Assembly: GCA_020718525.1 (NCBI GenBank)
Contig: DYRX01000170.1
Location: 1-9,043 of the forward strand
Reading direction: 5' to 3'
Length of the DNA stretch: 9,043 nt
Origin: Victivallis vadensis
GTDB lineage: Bacteria > Verrucomicrobiota > Lentisphaeria > Victivallales > GWF2-50-93
This document shows, one piece after another, positions 6,371 to 9,043 of this stretch (its first letter is position 1; every line of letters starts with the position of its first letter). The notes under the pieces are model-generated. The model did not search any database, was not told the origin of the DNA, and was given only the letters and a program-made list of their open reading frames with translations. The position numbers and the translations under genes were made by a program.

Positions 6371-7495
6371 ATGCAAATCAAGCGGGTTGCACCCCTCTAT
6401 GAGCAGCTGGCGTCGCTGATAGAGGACGCCGTGAGGCAGGGGGCGTTTCCTGACGGCAGGCTTCCGGTCGAGCGTGATCTTTCGGAGAAATACAATGTAA
6501 GCCGGGGGGTCGTGAATGCGGCCCTTGCTCTTCTCGAGGAGCGCAAGATAGTCATGAGACCGTCTAGAAGGGCGGGGACGCTGGTCTGTGGCGACGCGGC
6601 CAAATTCATCAAGGCAAAGCCGGTTATTCTCGTCACTTATTCGCGGGAGAGGCTTGCCTCCCTCAGGCACAGCAACATGTACGGTATGATCATTGAAATT
6701 CTCGCTCAAAAAGCCGATACTGCCGGACTTCGCCTCGAACTGCATCCATACGCAGAGGAGGACTCATGGAGCCTGAAAATCCTTTCCATGGGGGGCAACC
6801 TTGCAGGATGCCTGACTTTTCTCCATTCCGACGCATGCATGGTGAGGGAGCTTTTTCCCCGGAATATCCCAGTCGTCTCAGTGGATCACTGCATTCTTCT
6901 GGGAAAGGGCGAGAGAGCTCGCCGGGCTGTCCACTATATCAGTGCAGACAACCGCGCTGCCGGCCAGGTGGCAGGCGGACACCTGAAGAAGTTTGGGCAC
7001 CGTAGACTTGCCCTTTACGGATTCGACAATATTGAATATCCAACCTGCAGGGATAGGCTCGAGGGGATCAGGGACTCCGGGATAGAAATAGCTGAATGCG
7101 GATTGCTTCCATCGGGCGGCGACGAATCTTTGTACGAGACGATCAAGGCTGGGGCCAGCGCGATCGTAGCATACAACGACCACGATGCAATCATCTGCCT
7201 GAACAGGCTTATGAAGCTTGGGTTAAAAGTCCCTGACGATGTGTCTATCATCACCTTTGACGACATCCATCCACTCCTCGAAGAGCTTTCTCCGAAGATC
7301 TGCGCAATGCGGATGCCGGTCAGAGAGATGGCGGAAGAGGCGTGGCGTCGCCTCGCCGGGGAATGCGCTGAAAAAGCCCCGTCCGCAGTGCTTCCATATT
7401 CGCTTGCCAGCAGAGAATCGGTCGGAACGCCGCAGAACGCCAATGCGGAGCGTCCAAAGGCGTCCACTCCAAAAAACAGGAAAAAAAGATCATGA
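6371..7495 (+). CDS. GntR-type winged helix / LacI-type sugar-binding transcription regulator 1 (AraR-like layout)
   Basis: 374 residues. Residues 8-75 are a GntR-family winged helix (YEQLASLIEDAV, DGRLPVERDLSEKYNVSRGVV, wing RRAGTLV). Residues about 83-350 form a LacI/GalR-type periplasmic-binding-like effector domain, seen in IPVVSVDHC, SADNRAAGQVA, GHRRLALYGFD, AIVAYNDHDA and KVPDDVSIITFDDI. The combination resembles AraR, in which a sugar releases the repressor from DNA. The C-terminus ends in a low-complexity basic tail of about 20 residues (RPKASTPKNRKKRS) that is absent from its downstream paralog. A weak purine-rich site (AAAGAG) precedes the ATG by about 6 bases. It is divergent from the mannoside operon and overlaps the next regulator by ATGA. 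It probably controls the shared promoter region and itself, with a manno-oligosaccharide or derivative as effector; ligand and sign of regulation are unknown. Confidence 0.9.
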   Translation: MQIKRVAPLYEQLASLIEDAVRQGAFPDGRLPVERDLSEKYNVSRGVVNAALALLEERKIVMRPSRRAGTLVCGDAAKFIKAKPVILVTYSRERLASLRHSNMYGMIIEILAQKADTAGLRLELHPYAEEDSWSLKILSMGGNLAGCLTFLHSDACMVRELFPRNIPVVSVDHCILLGKGERARRAVHYISADNRAAGQVAGGHLKKFGHRRLALYGFDNIEYPTCRDRLEGIRDSGIEIAECGLLPSGGDESLYETIKAGASAIVAYNDHDAIICLNRLMKLGLKVPDDVSIITFDDIHPLLEELSPKICAMRMPVREMAEEAWRRLAGECAEKAPSAVLPYSLASRESVGTPQNANAERPKASTPKNRKKRS

Positions 7496-8604
7496 TACAA
7501 TTTTCAAACGGCGATGGATTGATCAGAAGAAAACACCTCTACAGACAGCTTTCGGACATTCTCAGGGACGGCATCCTATCGGGAGCATACATGGACGGCA
7601 GGCTTCCGACAGAAAGAGATCTCTCCGCCACCTTCGGAGTCAGCGTGGCGGTAATCAAGCAGGCCGTTGACATCCTTGTCTCGGAAGGCCTCGTATATCG
7701 AATCCCTCGCAAAGGGATGAGAATAGGCGGAAGCGCATCCCATGCCGATTCACGGGCCCTTTCACGCCCCATGATAATGCTCTTCTACGACAAGGGCAGG
7801 ACTGATTTTGTGAAGCTCGGCCACTCCCTCTATTCGAGAATAATTGACAGTTTCAAAAGAAGAGCTTCGGCGGCATCCGCCAGCTTCTCTGCGATAGAAT
7901 TCGACTTGCAGGACGAAATGTTCCTAAAATCTCTGAAATGCCGCAAGAACATGCTTGCGGCTGTGACATTCTTCCACAAGCACGCAAAGGCTCTGCGACC
8001 GAATTTGAGCCCGGAAATTCCAGTGGTATCAGTGGATCACTGTGTCTATCTCATGGATGACATAGAACCATGCGCAAATGTCTCCTATGTCGCCTGTGAC
8101 AATCTTGCAGGAGCAGTGTCCCTGGCAGAGCATGTGCGGGGAAAGGGGCACAGAAAGGCGGCTCTTGCAGGCTTCGACCCATCGAATGCATTTCCGACCA
8201 ACCTGGAACGTATCGAAGGTCTTGCCAACGGCGGATTCGACTGCAATAAAATGCCATGCGCAATCTGCCCAGATTCCGAATGGCTTCAAAAAATAATCCG
8301 TGAAAAATGCACCGTAATCATAGCATTCAACGACCTCGTCGCCATCCAAGTCCTCAATAATCTGCACTACATGGGTGCAAAGGTTCCAGATGACGTCTCT
8401 CTAGTCTGCTTCGACGACATTGATCCGCTGGTCTCAAAACTCATGCCGCCTATCAGCGCCATGGCAATGCCTTGCGAAGAGATGGCGGATGCGGCATGGA
8501 AATCTGTCTGTGGGAAGACCTCTGGCGCCAATGCATCCATGACGCGTCTGCCATACTCGCTCGTCGAGAGGGACTCAGTGAAGGCAATCACCGTTCCACT
8601 CTAA
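7492..8604 (+). CDS. GntR-type winged helix / LacI-type sugar-binding transcription regulator 2 (paralog of regulator 1)
   Basis: 370 residues with the same architecture as the preceding gene. The winged helix lies at about residues 15-78 (LYRQLSDILRDGILSG, DGRLPTERDLSATFGVS) and the LacI-type effector domain at about 92-365 (IPVVSVDHC, GHRKAALAGFD, VIIAFNDLVAI, KVPDDVSLVCFDDI). Blocks in the effector domain are nearly identical to regulator 1, indicating tandem duplication. The recognition helix has diverged: the usual VSR is VSV here (Val52), and regulator 1 has RGVVNAAL where this protein has VAVIKQAV. The start ATG overlaps the upstream stop (ATGA, 7492-7495), implying coupled translation and similar amounts of both proteins. 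It may bind a different operator, form mixed dimers with regulator 1, or respond to a different sugar. A weak terminator follows 4 bases after the stop. Confidence 0.9.
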   Translation: MIQFSNGDGLIRRKHLYRQLSDILRDGILSGAYMDGRLPTERDLSATFGVSVAVIKQAVDILVSEGLVYRIPRKGMRIGGSASHADSRALSRPMIMLFYDKGRTDFVKLGHSLYSRIIDSFKRRASAASASFSAIEFDLQDEMFLKSLKCRKNMLAAVTFFHKHAKALRPNLSPEIPVVSVDHCVYLMDDIEPCANVSYVACDNLAGAVSLAEHVRGKGHRKAALAGFDPSNAFPTNLERIEGLANGGFDCNKMPCAICPDSEWLQKIIREKCTVIIAFNDLVAIQVLNNLHYMGAKVPDDVSLVCFDDIDPLVSKLMPPISAMAMPCEEMADAAWKSVCGKTSGANASMTRLPYSLVERDSVKAITVPL

Positions 8605-8607
8605 CCT

Positions 8608-8633
8608 CAGAGATCCGAAGCTCTGTGATTTTT
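8608..8633 (+). terminator. Weak candidate intrinsic terminator after the regulator pair
   Basis: CAGAG (8608-8612) pairs with CTCTG (8621-8625) around an 8-base loop, followed by TGATTTTT. The stem is only 5 bp, so read-through is likely; a much stronger terminator lies at 8941-8973. Confidence 0.4.
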
Positions 8634-8656
8634 CAGTGGCACTTTTTTGCTTTTTT

Positions 8657-8673
8657 TAGCCGCAACGCGGCTA
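8657..8673. repeat. Perfect 7-bp hairpin after T-rich sequence
   Basis: TAGCCGC and GCGGCTA flank the loop AAC. A run of T precedes it on the plus strand, and no T run follows it on either strand, so it is not a standard terminator. Confidence 0.45.
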
Positions 8674-8746
8674 TGTGATTGTTATTCGCTGATTAAAAAA
8701 GAAGATACTCTTAAATTCTGCAATTTTTTTTTAACGATGTCGCGGA

Positions 8747-8760
8747 TTCAGATGTCTGAA
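8747..8760. repeat. 14-base palindrome, possible protein-binding site
   Basis: TTCAGA and TCTGAA arms are separated by TG. Its length and symmetry suit a dimeric DNA-binding protein, but no recognised regulator motif matches. Confidence 0.3.
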
Positions 8761-8783
8761 GGGAGATGTGCTTTCGGCAGTAG

Positions 8784-8851
8784 TATGCCACTTTCGCCGA
8801 AAGTGGCTCAGGAGGAGAGCAAGAAGAGGCACTTTTGGCAAAAGTGCCATA
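8784..8851. repeat. REPIN-like element: two inverted 26-bp hairpin units with compensatory changes
   Basis: The left unit (8784-8809) begins TATGCCACTTTC on the plus strand. The right unit (8826-8851) begins TATGGCACTTTT on the minus strand. Each has a 9-bp perfect stem and the loop GCC, flanked by TATG before and CTC after when read in its own orientation. The units match at 22 of 26 positions. The four differences form two compensatory pairs (C-G to G-C near the base, C-G to T-A near the loop), so pairing is kept. A 16-base purine-rich spacer (8810-8825) separates them. This inverted arrangement of two short imperfect copies is that of REPINs/BIMEs, which are usually dispersed through a genome and moved by RAYT transposases. 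Dispersal cannot be shown from one window. A T-rich half-match near 8635-8646 (GTGGCACTTTTT) may be a decayed fragment. Confidence 0.65.
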
Positions 8852-8940
8852 CCAGGGCGATTTGCACAATCAAGGCGCAATATTGGGTGCATGCCTCATA
8901 TTTTCGTCAGTCCTTGCCGCATCCGGTAAAGTACCTGAAC

Positions 8941-8973
8941 ACTGCGGAGGAATTTGTTTCCTCCGCAGTTTTT
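8941..8973 (+). terminator. Strong intrinsic terminator
   Basis: ACTGCGGAGGAA (8941-8952) pairs perfectly with TTCCTCCGCAGT (8958-8969) around the loop TTTGT, and the T tract runs from 8969 to 8973. The orientation terminates plus-strand transcription. It lies 20 bases past the stop of the minus-strand gene at 8993, so it also separates converging transcription units. Confidence 0.85.
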
Positions 8974-8992
8974 ACATAAGACAGTCTGATCC

Positions 8993-9043
8993 TTATTGCT
9001 TGCCCTTGACGCTCCAGGACAGCAAGTCGAAGTCTTCGTCCTC
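8993..9043 (-). CDS. C-terminal end of a minus-strand gene continuing beyond the window
   Basis: The visible 16 residues read EDEDFDLLSWSVKGKQ, then TAA (8993-8995). The placement just before a hairpin and the acidic, then SW, then lysine-rich tail look like a true protein end. The DxxSWS-x-GK ending recalls the C-terminus of GspG-type major pseudopilins (…DDI-SW…GK), which would fit the prepilin-like gene at the other end of the window. With so few residues this is only a suggestion. Confidence 0.5.
   Translation of the reverse strand, partial: EDEDFDLLSWSVKGKQ

Larger units (their letters stand above)
8605..8992. other. Non-coding 3' region rich in hairpins, possible ncRNA or long 3' UTR
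   Basis: No credible gene is seen. The open frames here run through perfect hairpins and a terminator and lack good starts. In order the region holds the weak terminator, the 8657-8673 hairpin, a T9 run (8724-8732), a 14-base palindrome TTCAGA-TG-TCTGAA (8747-8760), the inverted hairpin pair (8784-8851), and the strong terminator (8941-8973). A plus-strand transcript through it would be highly structured and would end at the strong terminator. Confidence 0.45.

Noticed and set aside
6878..6891. TCAGTGGATCACTG, a near-palindrome occurring in both regulator genes (also 8029-8042)
   Set aside because: It encodes the conserved SVDHC segment of both paralogs, so shared ancestry and protein constraint explain the match; an intragenic operator is not needed.
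8657..8673. GC-rich hairpin next to a T run as a terminator
   Set aside because: The T run lies before the hairpin on the plus strand, and the minus strand has A after it, so neither orientation gives a stem followed by U.
8647..8979. A 110-codon plus-strand open frame after the regulators
   Set aside because: It runs through two perfect hairpins and the strong terminator, has no good ribosome site and its protein shows no recognisable domain or composition.
8784..8992. Plus-strand frame reading a hydrophobic segment (ILGACLIFSSVLAAS) resembling a signal peptide
   Set aside because: No ATG with a ribosome site precedes it, and the frame passes through the REPIN-like hairpins and the terminator; the resemblance is probably chance.
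1..9043. CRISPR array, tRNA, rRNA, phage or insertion sequence genes
   Set aside because: No regularly spaced direct repeats, cloverleaf structure, ribosomal RNA segments, transposase or integrase motifs were seen.

Overview
The window (about 50% GC by eye) looks like a carbohydrate-use island from a host-associated or fermentative bacterium, most likely Lentisphaerota/Victivallales or a related PVC lineage. That placement is an inference. It rests on a prepilin-like protein of the R|FTLIELLVVIAII type with the 'ISCANLEKQL' segment, GntR-LacI hybrid regulators, and a beta-mannoside gene set. No marker gene is present to prove it.

Layout. (1) Positions 39-359 (minus) hold a short, possibly truncated prepilin-like gene with its own near-consensus sigma70 promoter at 439-467. 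(2) Positions 468-762 are non-coding and carry several small inverted repeats but no clear terminator. (3) Positions 763-6280 (minus) are a four-gene operon. In transcription order it is a Gfo/Idh/MocA oxidoreductase, a GH130 beta-mannoside phosphorylase/mannosidase, a GH2 beta-mannosidase, and a radical SAM glycyl-radical-enzyme activase-like protein. Genes 1/2 and 3/4 overlap at ATGA or TTGA junctions; genes 2/3 are about 100 bases apart. (4) Positions 6281-6370 are a compact divergent promoter region whose two -10 elements overlap, bracketed by an 11/12-base inverted repeat. (5) Positions 6371-8604 (plus) hold two paralogous GntR-LacI regulators joined by an ATGA overlap. (6) Positions 8605-8992 are non-coding, with a weak terminator after the regulators, a REPIN-like pair of covarying hairpins at 8784-8851, and a strong terminator at 8941-8973. 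(7) Positions 8993-9043 (minus) are the last 16 codons of a gene that continues beyond the window.

How the genes may work together (inference). No enzyme in the operon has a visible signal peptide, so imported beta-manno-oligosaccharides would be handled in the cytoplasm. GH130 would release mannose-1-phosphate (or mannose), GH2 would remove terminal beta-mannose, and the Gfo/Idh enzyme would oxidise or reduce a derived sugar. The divergently encoded regulators, with sugar-binding LacI-type domains, are the natural candidates to control the shared promoter region. The activase has no glycyl radical enzyme partner here, which is the least expected part of the operon. No transporter is encoded in the window.
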